DNA of 58,223 bases from Pseudomonas sp. QTF5 (GCF_000512695.2 NZ_AZRW02000040.1:1-58223); one strand, 5' to 3'. Positions 45,558 through 55,434 are shown, numbered from the stretch's first letter. Notes: generated by a model not told the origin, from the sequence alone. Numbers and translations: made by a program.

Positions 45558-48497
45558 TCAGCTTAACCCCAGCTCGCGCCAGATCCGCATGACCTGCCGT
45601 CGTTCATCCACGAACTGGTCGCCCGGTATCACGCCGGCATCCTTCTGCAAGGCCTCCCGGTGAGCGGCGGAGCGGTAGGCCTTATAGGCTTCACGCAACA
45701 GGCTGGCGTCTTCGGCGGGCATCAGCCCTACCTCCTCCAACCCTTCCAGAATGCGGATATTGTCGGTATAGCGCAGCAATGACGGATGCGCTTGCGACCA
45801 TGCCAGAGCCGCGTATTGCACCATAAATTCAATATCGACGATACCTCCGGCATCCTGCTTGAGATCGAACGGCGCCGTGGCCTCGAAGGCATTTGCCGCA
45901 GTGCCCGCCGCAGTGCTCTTGCTGCCGAGATTATCGCGCATCTTGGCACGCATCTCGCTGACCTCCTGGCGCAAGGTCGACAGGCTCCGCGACTTGCCCA
46001 ATACCGTCGCGCGAACTTTCTCGAATGCCTCGCCGACATCCTGACTGCCCACCAGCACCCGCGCTCGTACCAGCGCCTGATGTTCCCAGGTCCAGGCTTC
46101 GTTTTCCTGATACCGGGCAAACGCCCCCAGGGAACTCACCAACAAACCGGAGGCACCGGACGGCCGCAGGCGCATGTCCACTTCATACAGCTGGCCGGAG
46201 TTGGTCTGCGCCGTCAGCAAATGAATGATGCGCTGCCCGAGTCGGGTAAAAAACTGTGCGCCGTCGATAGGCTTCGGCCCATCGGTTTCCGCCTGCGGAT
46301 CGCCGTCGTGGATGAACACCAGATCCAGGTCCGAACTATGCCCCAGCTCCAGACCACCGACTTTCCCATAACCGACAATGATGAAACCAGGGTCGCACAA
46401 GCTGCCGTCGGTGCGCAGTGGCGTGCCGTACTTGGCCACCGTTTGGCGCCAGGCCAGGGCCAGCACTTGTTCGAGGATCGCTTCGGCGAGCCAGGTCAGG
46501 TAATCACTGACCTTCATCAAGGGCAGGCTGCCGGCGATTTCCGAGGCGGCGACGCGCAAGCGGTGCGCCAGTTTGAAATGCCGCAGGGCTTCCATTTGTT
46601 GTTCGAGGTCGTCTTCGGGAATCCGCGTCAAACGCTCGCGCAATTCGGCCGTCAGCTCCGGCGCCAGCGGTGGCTTGAACAGCCGGCCTTCGTTGAGCAA
46701 TTCGTCGAGCAGCAACGGGAAGCGTGTGATCTGTTCGGCAATCCACGGGCTCGCGGCGCACAGCGTCAACAAGCGGCGCAGAGCCCCGGGGTTCTCGGTC
46801 AACAACACCAGATAGGCAGAACGACGCGCCACGGCTTCCACCAGCGGCAGCACCCGCTCCAACACCAGATCGGGATTGGCGTGTTCCACAGCCTGCGCCA
46901 GCAAGCGCGGAATAAAAGCATCGAGGCGTTCACGTCCCAGTCGCTGCATGGCGCGCAATTGCGGACTGCTGCGCAGACTGGCCAAGGCTTTCAGCGCTTT
47001 GGAGGCATCGGCGAAACCACCCTCCTCCAGCTGACGACAGGCGGCCTCCTCGTCCTGGGCCTCTTCCCACAGCGGCAACCATTCGCCGCCGACCACCACT
47101 TCGCTCTCGGCGCCGGCCTCTTCATCGGGATCGGCGATCACCTGAGCAAAGTGCCAGGCGACCCGGCCACGCCAGTACATCAGCTGTTCGTGGAACGCCG
47201 TCCAGTTGGCGAACCCGAGCATAAAGGCAATGCGCGCCTGATCCTGCGGGCTATCTGGCAGCATCTGGGTCTGGCGGTCGGCAATCGCCTGGATCGCGTG
47301 TTCGGTGTAACGCAGAAATTCGTAGGCTTCTCGCAGTTCATTGACCACCGCCGCCGGCAGGTAACCCTGACCTTCCAATGTGCTCAGTACTTTTAATAGA
47401 GGACGCTGCTGCAGGCTCAGGTCGCGACCGCCGTGAATCAGCTGGAAGGCCTGAGCGATAAATTCGACTTCACGAATGCCACCGGAACCAAGTTTGATGT
47501 TGTCGGCCATGCCCTTGCGCCGGACTTCCTGCTGGATCAGCTGCTTCATGGTGCGCAGCGCTTCGATGGCAGAGAAGTCCAGGTAACGCCGGTAAACGAA
47601 CGGCCGCAGCATGTCGAGCAATTGGGCGCCGGCCACTTGATCGCCGGCCACCACGCGCGCCTTGATCATCGCGTAGCGTTCCCAGTCGCGACCCTGATCC
47701 TGGTAATACTGCTCCAGCGCATTGAAGCTCAGCACCAGGGCGCCGGACGAACCGTAAGGCCGCAAGCGCATGTCGACGCGGAACACGAAACCGTCGACGG
47801 TCATCGGGTCCAGGGCCTTGATCAGCCGCTGCCCCAGACGAATGAAAAACTCCTGATTATCCAGCGAGCGCTTCACGCCGACGGTTTCACCGCCCTCGGG
47901 GTAGGCGAAGATCAGGTCGATGTCCGACGACAGGTTCAGCTCCACGGCACCGAGCTTGCCCATGCCGAGGATGACCATCTGTTGCGGTTCGCCACTGCGC
48001 CGCCCGGTGGGCGTGCCGAACTGCTGGCAATGGCGCTGATACAACCACTGATAGGCCTGATCGATGCTGGCATCGGCCATGTCCGAGAGGTCGCGACAGG
48101 TCTGGATCAAATCGGCCTGGCGAGTCAGATCGCGCCAGATGATCCGCACTTGCTGACGGGCGCGCTGGCGACGCAGGGCGCGGCCAAGTTGGTCGTCGGT
48201 TTCGGCGGCGCTCACTGCCGTCGCAATCTGCGCGCACAACTCACCCGGCGCAAAGGCGCGGTCCAGTTCGCCGGACTGCACCAGCTCCAGCAACATCAAA
48301 GGGTCACGCAGGCTCTGTTCAATGACAAAGTCGCTGGCAGCGCTGACACGGGTAAATTGCACCCAGCGCTCAGGCGTCCAGGCAGACAGGCCATGATCGT
48401 CGGGAAGAACCCCGACAGCCGTACGGAATGACTGCTCGGCACGGGTGACAAACGGCAGGAGTACGCCGGGCAGTTCGGCAAGCGAAGGGAGGCTCAT
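45558..48497 (-). CDS. glnE: Glutamine synthetase adenylyltransferase/deadenylylase GlnE
   Basis: Adds and removes AMP on glutamine synthetase in response to PII and glutamine. The 979-residue protein has two nucleotidyltransferase halves. The N-terminal one shows GMGKLGAVELN (178-188) followed by Asp192 and Asp194. The C-terminal one shows GYGKVGGLELGHSSDLDLVF near residue 700. Length and both motifs match the family. It is divergent from aceE across 383 bases. Confidence 0.97.
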   Translation of the reverse strand: MSLPSLAELPGVLLPFVTRAEQSFRTAVGVLPDDHGLSAWTPERWVQFTRVSAASDFVIEQSLRDPLMLLELVQSGELDRAFAPGELCAQIATAVSAAETDDQLGRALRRQRARQQVRIIWRDLTRQADLIQTCRDLSDMADASIDQAYQWLYQRHCQQFGTPTGRRSGEPQQMVILGMGKLGAVELNLSSDIDLIFAYPEGGETVGVKRSLDNQEFFIRLGQRLIKALDPMTVDGFVFRVDMRLRPYGSSGALVLSFNALEQYYQDQGRDWERYAMIKARVVAGDQVAGAQLLDMLRPFVYRRYLDFSAIEALRTMKQLIQQEVRRKGMADNIKLGSGGIREVEFIAQAFQLIHGGRDLSLQQRPLLKVLSTLEGQGYLPAAVVNELREAYEFLRYTEHAIQAIADRQTQMLPDSPQDQARIAFMLGFANWTAFHEQLMYWRGRVAWHFAQVIADPDEEAGAESEVVVGGEWLPLWEEAQDEEAACRQLEEGGFADASKALKALASLRSSPQLRAMQRLGRERLDAFIPRLLAQAVEHANPDLVLERVLPLVEAVARRSAYLVLLTENPGALRRLLTLCAASPWIAEQITRFPLLLDELLNEGRLFKPPLAPELTAELRERLTRIPEDDLEQQMEALRHFKLAHRLRVAASEIAGSLPLMKVSDYLTWLAEAILEQVLALAWRQTVAKYGTPLRTDGSLCDPGFIIVGYGKVGGLELGHSSDLDLVFIHDGDPQAETDGPKPIDGAQFFTRLGQRIIHLLTAQTNSGQLYEVDMRLRPSGASGLLVSSLGAFARYQENEAWTWEHQALVRARVLVGSQDVGEAFEKVRATVLGKSRSLSTLRQEVSEMRAKMRDNLGSKSTAAGTAANAFEATAPFDLKQDAGGIVDIEFMVQYAALAWSQAHPSLLRYTDNIRILEGLEEVGLMPAEDASLLREAYKAYRSAAHREALQKDAGVIPGDQFVDERRQVMRIWRELGLS

Positions 48498-48703
48498 GGT
48501 CTATCCTTGATCGGCGTGCGAAAGGCTGCATGTAGTGATTTTTGAAAACACACTACGTGATTGACTGTCGAACAAAGGTTAGAAATAGCTGTAATTTGTT
48601 TATTTTTGGCAGCAATCATCAAGCCTTCACCTTTTTTGGTTGGAAAAAGACCAACCTTAACGATTATTCTCACAACGCAGCCGGAGGCCACAAGCCAATC
48701 ATC

Positions 48704-48718
48704 TGTAGTTTTACTACT
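48704..48718. promoter_or_regulatory. HexR-like operator 1 of aceE
   Basis: TGTAGTTTTACTACT is a near-perfect palindrome (arms TGTAGT/ACTAC-T) and, except for the last base, the reverse complement of the second site at 48756. It matches the gammaproteobacterial HexR consensus (TGTAATWWWATTACA) at all but two internal positions and the last base. It lies just upstream of the possible -10 box TATACA. Confidence 0.5.
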
Positions 48719-48755
48719 CGTCTATACATTCGAAAGGCTGAAATGCCCGATGATT

Positions 48756-48770
48756 TGTAGTAAAACTACA
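48756..48770. promoter_or_regulatory. HexR-like operator 2 of aceE
   Basis: TGTAGTAAAACTACA is a perfect palindrome with arms of six bases. Its centre is 52 bases from that of the first site, close to five helical turns, so both sites face the same side of the DNA. Binding by HexR is inferred from the consensus and from the metabolic role of aceEF, not shown. Confidence 0.5.
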
Positions 48771-48880
48771 CGCCGCCGGAACAACCTATCGGCAATCCAA
48801 GAATTTATATCGTCTGCCCACAAGGCCAGTCGCAAACTCAGGCAACCGATTCTGGAAGCCTTTCCGCCCTGGAGCAAGCC

Positions 48881-51526
48881 ATGCAAGACCTCGATCCCGT
48901 CGAAACCCAGGAATGGTTGGACGCCCTGGAATCGGTTCTCGACAAAGAAGGCGAAGACCGTGCTCACTATCTGATGACCCGTATGGGTGAACTCGCGACC
49001 CGTAGCGGCTCGCAGCTCCCTTACGCCATCACCACGCCGTACCGCAACACGATCCCCGTTACCCACGAAGCACGCATGCCTGGCGACCTGTTCATGGAAC
49101 GCCGCATTCGCTCGTTGGTACGCTGGAACGCGATGGCCATGGTAATGCGTACGAACCTGAAAGATTCTGACCTGGGTGGTCACATCTCCAGCTTCGCTTC
49201 CAGTGCGACCCTGTATGACATCGGCTTCAACTACTTCTTCCAGGCCCCGACCGACGAGCACGGCGGCGACCTGATCTACTTCCAGGGCCACACCTCGCCA
49301 GGCGTTTACGCCCGCGCATTCATGGAAGGCCGCATCACCGAAGACCAGATGAACAACTTCCGCCAGGAAGTGGACGGTCAGGGCCTGTCGTCCTACCCGC
49401 ACCCATGGCTGATGCCTGACTTCTGGCAGTTCCCGACTGTATCCATGGGTCTGGGCCCGATCCAGGCGATCTACCAGGCACGCTTCATGAAGTACCTGGA
49501 AGCCCGTGGTTTCATCCCGGAAGGCAAGCAAAAAGTCTGGTGTTTCCTGGGCGACGGCGAGTGCGACGAGCCGGAATCCCTGGGTGCCATCTCGCTGGCT
49601 GGCCGCGAGAAGCTCGACAACCTGATCTTCGTCATTAACTGCAACCTGCAGCGCCTTGATGGCCCGGTTCGCGGCAACGGCAAGATCATCCAGGAACTCG
49701 AAGGCGTATTCCGCGGTGCTCAGTGGAACGTGACCAAAGTCATCTGGGGCCGTTTCTGGGACCCACTGCTGGCCAAAGACGTCGACGGCATCCTGCAACG
49801 CCGCATGGACGAAGTCATCGACGGCGAGTACCAGAACTACAAAGCCAAAGACGGCGCGTTCGTGCGTGAACACTTCTTCAACTCGCCAGAACTCAAGGCG
49901 ATGGTTGCAGACTTGTCCGACGACGAGATCTGGAAGCTCAACCGCGGTGGTCACGACCCGTACAAGGTCTACGCGGCGTACCACGAAGCGGTCAACCACA
50001 AAGAACAACCGACCGTCATCCTGGCCAAAACCATCAAGGGTTATGGCACCGGTGCCGGCGAAGCGAAAAACACTGCGCACAACACCAAGAAAGTCGATGT
50101 CGACAGCCTGAAGTTGTTCCGCGATCGTTTCGACATTCCGGTCAAAGACGACGAACTGGAAAACCTGCCGTTCTTCAAGCCAGAACCAAACAGCGCAGAA
50201 GCCCGCTACCTGAGCGAGCGCCGCACTGCACTGGGCGGTTTCGTGCCACAGCGCCGTGCCAAAAGCTTCGACATCCCGACGCCACCGCTGGATACCCTCA
50301 AGGCAATCCTGGACGGCTCGGGCGACCGTGAAATTTCCACCACCATGGCGTTCGTGCGGATCCTCGCGCAACTGGTCAAGGACAAGGAAATCGGCTCGCG
50401 CATCGTCCCGATCATCCCGGACGAAGCCCGTACCTTCGGTATGGAAGGCATGTTCCGTCAGTTGGGCATCTACTCCTCCGTCGGCCAGCTCTACGAGCCA
50501 GTCGATAAAGACCAGGTGATGTTCTACAAAGAAGACAAGAAGGGCCAGATCCTCGAAGAAGGCATCAACGAAGCGGGCGCCATGAGCTCCTTCATCGCTG
50601 CCGGTACTTCGTACTCCAGCCACAACCAGCCAATGCTGCCGTTCTACATCTTCTACTCGATGTTCGGCTTCCAGCGTATCGGCGACCTGGCCTGGGCCGC
50701 TGGCGACAGCCGTACCCGTGGCTTCCTGATCGGCGGCACCGCCGGCCGTACCACGCTGAACGGCGAAGGCCTGCAACACGAAGACGGTCACAGCCACATC
50801 CTGGCTGCCACCATCCCGAACTGCCGCACCTTTGATCCAACCTACGGCTACGAGCTGGCGGTGATCATTCAGGACGGCATGAAGAAGATGACCGAAGAGC
50901 AGCAGGACGTTTTCTACTACATCACCGTGATGAACGAGTCCTACCAGCAACCTGCCATGCCGGCCGGTGTCGAGGAAGGCATCATCAAGGGCATGTACCT
51001 GCTCGAGGAAGACACCCGCGAAGCAGCGCACCACGTTCAGCTGATGGGCTCCGGCACCATCCTGCGTGAAGTCCGTGAAGCGGCGAAGATCCTGCGTGAA
51101 GAGTTCAACGTCGGTGCTGACGTATGGAGCGTTACCAGCTTCAACGAACTGCGTCGCGACGGCCTGGCCATTGAGCGCACCAACCGTCTGCACCCTGGTC
51201 AGAAGCCTAAACTGAGCTACGTCGAAGAGTGCCTGAACGGCCGTAAAGGTCCGGTCATCGCGTCTACCGACTACATGAAGCTGTTCGCTGAGCAAATTCG
51301 TCAGTGGGTCCCGTCCAAGGAATTCAAAGTCCTGGGCACCGATGGTTTCGGCCGCAGTGACAGCCGCAAGAAGCTGCGTCACTTCTTCGAAGTCGATCGT
51401 CATTTCGTGGTGTTGGCAGCCCTGGAAGCCTTGGCTGACCGTGGTGACATCGAACCTAAGGTTGTGGCTGAAGCCATCGCCAAGTTCGGTATCAACCCGG
51501 AAAAACGCAACCCACTGGACTGCTGA
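48881..51526 (+). CDS. aceE: Pyruvate dehydrogenase E1 component AceE
   Basis: The thiamin-dependent decarboxylase of the pyruvate dehydrogenase complex. The 881-residue homodimeric E1 begins MQDLDPVETQEWLDALESVL. It has the thiamin pyrophosphate motif GDGECDEPESLG...NLIFVINCNLQRLDG, the HPHAP-type segment SYPHPWLMPDFW, and the C-terminal transketolase-like domain with EGLQHEDGHSH. It is followed by aceF after 11 bases. Confidence 0.98.
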   Translation: MQDLDPVETQEWLDALESVLDKEGEDRAHYLMTRMGELATRSGSQLPYAITTPYRNTIPVTHEARMPGDLFMERRIRSLVRWNAMAMVMRTNLKDSDLGGHISSFASSATLYDIGFNYFFQAPTDEHGGDLIYFQGHTSPGVYARAFMEGRITEDQMNNFRQEVDGQGLSSYPHPWLMPDFWQFPTVSMGLGPIQAIYQARFMKYLEARGFIPEGKQKVWCFLGDGECDEPESLGAISLAGREKLDNLIFVINCNLQRLDGPVRGNGKIIQELEGVFRGAQWNVTKVIWGRFWDPLLAKDVDGILQRRMDEVIDGEYQNYKAKDGAFVREHFFNSPELKAMVADLSDDEIWKLNRGGHDPYKVYAAYHEAVNHKEQPTVILAKTIKGYGTGAGEAKNTAHNTKKVDVDSLKLFRDRFDIPVKDDELENLPFFKPEPNSAEARYLSERRTALGGFVPQRRAKSFDIPTPPLDTLKAILDGSGDREISTTMAFVRILAQLVKDKEIGSRIVPIIPDEARTFGMEGMFRQLGIYSSVGQLYEPVDKDQVMFYKEDKKGQILEEGINEAGAMSSFIAAGTSYSSHNQPMLPFYIFYSMFGFQRIGDLAWAAGDSRTRGFLIGGTAGRTTLNGEGLQHEDGHSHILAATIPNCRTFDPTYGYELAVIIQDGMKKMTEEQQDVFYYITVMNESYQQPAMPAGVEEGIIKGMYLLEEDTREAAHHVQLMGSGTILREVREAAKILREEFNVGADVWSVTSFNELRRDGLAIERTNRLHPGQKPKLSYVEECLNGRKGPVIASTDYMKLFAEQIRQWVPSKEFKVLGTDGFGRSDSRKKLRHFFEVDRHFVVLAALEALADRGDIEPKVVAEAIAKFGINPEKRNPLDC

Positions 51527-51537
51527 GGAGACACTCT

Positions 51538-53517
51538 GTGAGCGAACTCATTCGCGTACCTGACATCGGCAGCGGTGAAGGTGAAGTAATTGAACTGTTT
51601 GTGAAGGTCGGCGACCGTATCGAAGCCGACCAGAGCATCCTGACGCTGGAATCGGACAAGGCGAGCATGGAAGTGCCTGCGCCTAAGGCCGGCATCATCA
51701 AGAGCCTGAAAGTGAAGCTGGGCGACCGTCTGAAAGAAGGCGACGAACTGCTGGAGCTGGAAGTCGAAGGTGCCGCTGCTGCGGCCCCTGCGGCTGCCGC
51801 TGCGGCTGCCGCTGCGGCTGCCGCTGCGCCAGCCGCCAAGGCTGAAGCTAAACCAGCTGCCGCGCCTGCCTCCGCTGCTCCGGCTGCTGCGCCGGCTGCG
51901 GCCAGCGTTCAGCAAGTGCACGTGCCGGACATCGGTTCGTCGGGCAAGGCCCAGATCATCGAGATCCAGGTCAAGGTCGGCGACACCGTCGAGGCTGATC
52001 AGTCACTGATCACCCTGGAATCCGACAAGGCGAGCATGGAAATTCCATCGCCTGCCGCTGGCGTGGTCAAAGCCATCAGCGTCAAGCTCAACGACGAAGT
52101 CGGCACCGGCGATCTGATTCTGGATCTGGAAGTGGCAGGCGCTGCTGCACCGGCCGCGGCCGCGCCAGCCCAGGCTGCTGCGCCTGCTCCGGCAGCCGCT
52201 GCTGCTCCAGCCGCCGCGCCTGCTGCTCCGGTTGCCGACACTGTTCAGGACATTCACGTCCCGGACATTGGTTCGGCGGGCAAGGCCAAGATCATCGAAG
52301 TACTGGTCAAGGCTGGCGATACCGTCACCGCCGACCAGTCGCTGATCACCCTGGAATCCGACAAGGCGAGCATGGAAATTCCATCGCCTGCCGCTGGCGT
52401 GGTGGAAAGCGTTTCCATCAAGCTGGATGACGAAGTCGGTACCGGCGACCTGATTCTGAAGCTGAAAGTCAAAGGCGCGGCTCCTGCTGCGGCTCCGGCT
52501 CCAGCGGCTGCGCCTGCTCCAGCCGCCGCTGCACCTGCTGCTCCGGCACCTGCCGCACCTGCCGCGGCTCCGGCCGCTGCTCCAGCCAAGCCAGGCGCCA
52601 AGGTTCACGCAGGCCCGGCGGTGCGCCAACTGGCCCGTGAGTTCGGCGTCGAGCTGAGCGCGGTCAGCCCAAGCGGCCCGCACGGTCGTGTGCTGAAAGA
52701 AGACGTGCAGGTTTACGTCAAAGCCATGATGCAGAAAGCCAAGGAAGCACCGGCCGCTGCGGCTGGCGCAACCGGCGGCGCGGGCATCCCGCCGATTCCG
52801 GTCGTGGACTTCAGCCGCTTCGGTGAAACCGAAGAAGTGCCGATGACTCGCCTGATGCAAATCGGCGCGTCGAGCCTGCACCGCAGCTGGCTGAACATTC
52901 CTCACGTGACTCAGTTCGATTCGGCTGATATCACCGACCTGGAGGCGTTCCGCAACGCTCAGAAAGCCGTTGCAGAGAAGGCTGGCGTCAAGCTGACCAT
53001 CCTGCCGCTGCTGCTCAAATCCTGCGCGCACCTGCTCAAGGAACTGCCAGACTTCAACAGTTCGCTGGCGCCAAGCGGCAAGGCGATCATCCGCAAGAAG
53101 TACGTGAACATCGGCTTCGCCGTCGACACCCCTGAAGGCCTGCTGGTACCGGTCATCAAGAACGTCGACCAGAAGAGCCTGTTGCAACTGGCAGCCGAAG
53201 CCGCTGCGCTGGCCGCCAAAGCCCGCGACAAAAAGCTCACCGCTGATGACATGCAAGGCGCCTGCTTCACCATTTCCAGCCTCGGCCACATTGGCGGCAC
53301 CGGCTTCACGCCGATCGTCAACGCGCCGGAAGTGGCGATCCTCGGTGTTTCCAAGGCAACCATCCAGCCAGTCTGGGACGGCAAAGCCTTCCAGCCGAAA
53401 CTGATGCTGCCCCTGTCGCTGTCCTACGATCACCGTGTGATCAATGGCGCCGCTGCTGCACGCTTCACCAAGCGTCTGAGCGACCTGCTGGCGGACATCC
53501 GTACCATCCTGCTGTAA
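51538..53517 (+). CDS. aceF: Dihydrolipoyl acetyltransferase E2, AceF
   Basis: The core acetyltransferase of pyruvate dehydrogenase, 659 residues starting with GTG. Three lipoyl domains each carry ESDKASM with the lipoyl Lys (Lys41 in the first), separated by Ala/Pro linkers including a run of 13 Ala. The E1/E3-binding domain (VHAGPAVRQLAREFGVELSAV) follows, then the catalytic domain ending SYDHRVINGAAAARF with catalytic His. Asn replaces the usual Asp of DHRxxDG, as I recall for Azotobacter E2. Domains 2 and 3 share an identical 62-base stretch (52006-52067 and 52342-52403). Confidence 0.98.
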   Translation: MSELIRVPDIGSGEGEVIELFVKVGDRIEADQSILTLESDKASMEVPAPKAGIIKSLKVKLGDRLKEGDELLELEVEGAAAAAPAAAAAAAAAAAAAPAAKAEAKPAAAPASAAPAAAPAAASVQQVHVPDIGSSGKAQIIEIQVKVGDTVEADQSLITLESDKASMEIPSPAAGVVKAISVKLNDEVGTGDLILDLEVAGAAAPAAAAPAQAAAPAPAAAAAPAAAPAAPVADTVQDIHVPDIGSAGKAKIIEVLVKAGDTVTADQSLITLESDKASMEIPSPAAGVVESVSIKLDDEVGTGDLILKLKVKGAAPAAAPAPAAAPAPAAAAPAAPAPAAPAAAPAAAPAKPGAKVHAGPAVRQLAREFGVELSAVSPSGPHGRVLKEDVQVYVKAMMQKAKEAPAAAAGATGGAGIPPIPVVDFSRFGETEEVPMTRLMQIGASSLHRSWLNIPHVTQFDSADITDLEAFRNAQKAVAEKAGVKLTILPLLLKSCAHLLKELPDFNSSLAPSGKAIIRKKYVNIGFAVDTPEGLLVPVIKNVDQKSLLQLAAEAAALAAKARDKKLTADDMQGACFTISSLGHIGGTGFTPIVNAPEVAILGVSKATIQPVWDGKAFQPKLMLPLSLSYDHRVINGAAAARFTKRLSDLLADIRTILL

Positions 53518-53588
53518 CACCGGCCGGCCCTCCTTCACCGGAGGGCCAGTCGCGTCCATGTTTTCCGAGCGCCACGCTCGTACCTCAA

Positions 53589-53615
53589 CCCCGTCAATTT
53601 GGCGGGGCTTTTTTT
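53589..53615 (+). terminator. Terminator after aceEF
   Basis: CCCCG (53589-53593) and CGGGG (53603-53607) form a stem followed by C and seven T. A second GC-rich inverted repeat, GGCCCTCC/GGAGGGCC at 53525-53548, precedes it. Confidence 0.85.
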
Positions 53616-53790
53616 GCCCTGAAAAAAGCCCTCCGCCTCCGAGCTCTATTCCTACATTCATGGCTTACGCCGCCTACAACTCGAGTCCACTTCCGTCTGA
53701 TATTTTTAGCGAGTCAATAACTAGGATTAGTTTGGAGATTTTCTAATAGAAACCTCGACAACTTAACCTGCTTAGTTAGTATTACTTCGA

Positions 53791-55197
53791 ATGGATTCGA
53801 ACATGTTCAAACCGACTGTCGGGCCAATTATTGGCCACACCACAACTAACCATGCCCGCATTTTCTTGCGCGGTGAATTACAGAATGATGCCTTGGTATT
53901 TGCAGGTATTCGTTATCGACGCACGGGGGATGAGCATTGGTCCAAAGGACTCTATGCAAAACTGACCGTTTTGCGTGACATGTCCGATGTCATTGCCCTC
54001 AGCAATCTCGCCACCGATACAGACTATGAATACCAGGCGGGTTGGTTCAGCCCCATGAGCCCGGTGCATACCGTGGAGACGGTTCAGGAATTGCCACTTC
54101 AATGGCCGCGGGAGACCTACCGTTTTCGCACTCAGTCCAGCAAAACCACGACACCACGGGCGTATGTCGTCGGTTCATGTCGTTACCTGCGAATGACCGC
54201 CGGCATTGCATCGGCCCCGCACTTGGGCGACCGGATCTTTGCCTCGATCACAAGCCTGGCGGAACGCGCCGAGCCGCCCATCAGCGCCATGCTGATGACG
54301 GGCGACCAAATCTACGTAGACGACCTGAATCTCGTGGCCCCCGACCGGGAATACAAGGACATTCTCAGAAAATACCGCACGGCTTTTTCGCAGCCTCATA
54401 TCTCAAAGTTAATGTCCGGCGTGCCAACTTACATGATCCTTGATGACCATGAAATTGAAGACAACTGGCCCGCCAATGAGAGTAAGTCCGATGCTTATTT
54501 ATACAAAAATGCCATGGCGGCATATGAGTTATATCAAGCCAGCCACAGCCCTGCCCATGAGTTAATTACCAACGGGCAAGTAAGCAGGAAACTTCAACAG
54601 TATTGGTATCAATTCTCCGATGGCGATATCGAATGGTTTATCACCGACAGCCGAACCCGACGCAATCTGTCGGCCAGCGACCGGCGCATCCTTGACGAAG
54701 AGCAGGAACAGGCGCTGCTCAAATGGCTGATCAACAGCACGGCCCGGGTCAAATTCGTGGTCACCAGCGTCATGTTCTACCCCGACCGCAAGCTTCACGG
54801 TGATGACGCCTGGAAAGCCTTCCCGGAGCAACGACTACGGCTGCTGGAGACGATTCGTATGCACGGCATCAAGAACGTCTTGTTCATTTCCGGCGATGTC
54901 CATGGCTCGCTGACCAGTCGCCTGACCCACAGCGAGAATCCGGACTTCGAAGTTCACACCATCGTGTCTTCACCACTGTGCAACAGCAAACTGCTGCCGT
55001 ATGCCAAGGCATCCATGTTCATTCTCGACCAAGCGTTGGCCCGAACGGCCGCGGGAGATTATCGGCACGAGCTGACCAGTGAGGTGATCAGCCAGGATAA
55101 TTTCGCGCATCTGGTCGTCGATGCTGAACAGGTTCGCGTCAATTATCACGATCGGGATGGCAAGCAACTGCAGTCGATAACCATAAAATTGCGTTGA
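53791..55197 (+). CDS. PhoD-like phosphatase
   Basis: A 468-residue metallophosphatase of the alkaline phosphatase D type. A beta-sandwich PhoD_N-like domain (about 1-115) precedes a catalytic domain with MTGDQIYVDD, ILDDHEIEDNW (metal-binding DDHE) and SGDVHGSLTSR. No signal peptide or Tat motif is seen, unlike secreted PhoD, so it may be cytoplasmic. The upstream 90 bases are AT-rich, codon choice is mixed, and PAO1 has no gene here, so it may be an insertion. Substrate unknown. Confidence 0.85.
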   Translation: MDSNMFKPTVGPIIGHTTTNHARIFLRGELQNDALVFAGIRYRRTGDEHWSKGLYAKLTVLRDMSDVIALSNLATDTDYEYQAGWFSPMSPVHTVETVQELPLQWPRETYRFRTQSSKTTTPRAYVVGSCRYLRMTAGIASAPHLGDRIFASITSLAERAEPPISAMLMTGDQIYVDDLNLVAPDREYKDILRKYRTAFSQPHISKLMSGVPTYMILDDHEIEDNWPANESKSDAYLYKNAMAAYELYQASHSPAHELITNGQVSRKLQQYWYQFSDGDIEWFITDSRTRRNLSASDRRILDEEQEQALLKWLINSTARVKFVVTSVMFYPDRKLHGDDAWKAFPEQRLRLLETIRMHGIKNVLFISGDVHGSLTSRLTHSENPDFEVHTIVSSPLCNSKLLPYAKASMFILDQALARTAAGDYRHELTSEVISQDNFAHLVVDAEQVRVNYHDRDGKQLQSITIKLR

Positions 55198-55207
55198 TCC
55201 CGGAAAA

Positions 55208-55248
55208 GATCGCAGCCTTGCAGGAGCTGCCGAAGGCTGCGATTTTTT
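55208..55248 (+). terminator. Terminator after the PhoD-like gene
   Basis: GATCGCAGCCTT and AAGGCTGCGATT form a long stem (about 12 bp) around GCAGGAGCTGCCG, followed by TTTTT. It lies 11 bases after the stop codon. Confidence 0.85.
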
Positions 55249-55434
55249 GACTCACTGCATTACTTTTAGACACCTCGCTGGAGAATTCTTCACGCCTGCC
55301 GACATATTCTTATAGCACTTGGCCTTCATGTCTCTTGTCAGTCGGTGTCGCAATGATGCAACCTTGCCGCAGACAACAGTAAAGAGGGCGAGAGCCCGGC
55401 GCGATCAGCATATTCGAAGCGAGTTTCCCTCCAT

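Larger units (their letters stand above)
48498..48880. other. glnE-aceE intergenic region
   Basis: A 383-base, AT-richer divergent promoter region. It holds a hairpin GGTTGG/CCAACC at 48638-48656, a possible -10 hexamer TATACA at 48723-48728 for aceE, and the two 15-base palindromes listed separately. A possible small reading frame near 48542 has no ribosome site and I do not call it. The ribosome site of aceE is GGAGCAAGCC just before its ATG. Confidence 0.7.

Noticed and set aside
45786..48431. Two long plus-strand frames opposite glnE
   Set aside because: Gln/His/Arg-rich antisense shadows of a protein with both GlnE nucleotidyltransferase motifs.
48542..48760. A 72-codon plus-strand frame between glnE and aceE
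   Set aside because: Begins with TTG, has no ribosome site, and covers the palindromic operators. A regulatory region is the better reading.
48722..51403. An 893-codon open frame on the minus strand opposite aceE
   Set aside because: It lies entirely against aceE, which has clear E1 motifs. GC-rich third positions in aceE keep the opposite frame open. It has no recognisable domain.
52003..53661. A 552-codon minus-strand frame opposite aceF
   Set aside because: Antisense shadow of the Ala-rich aceF gene; Arg/Ser-rich translation typical of such shadows.
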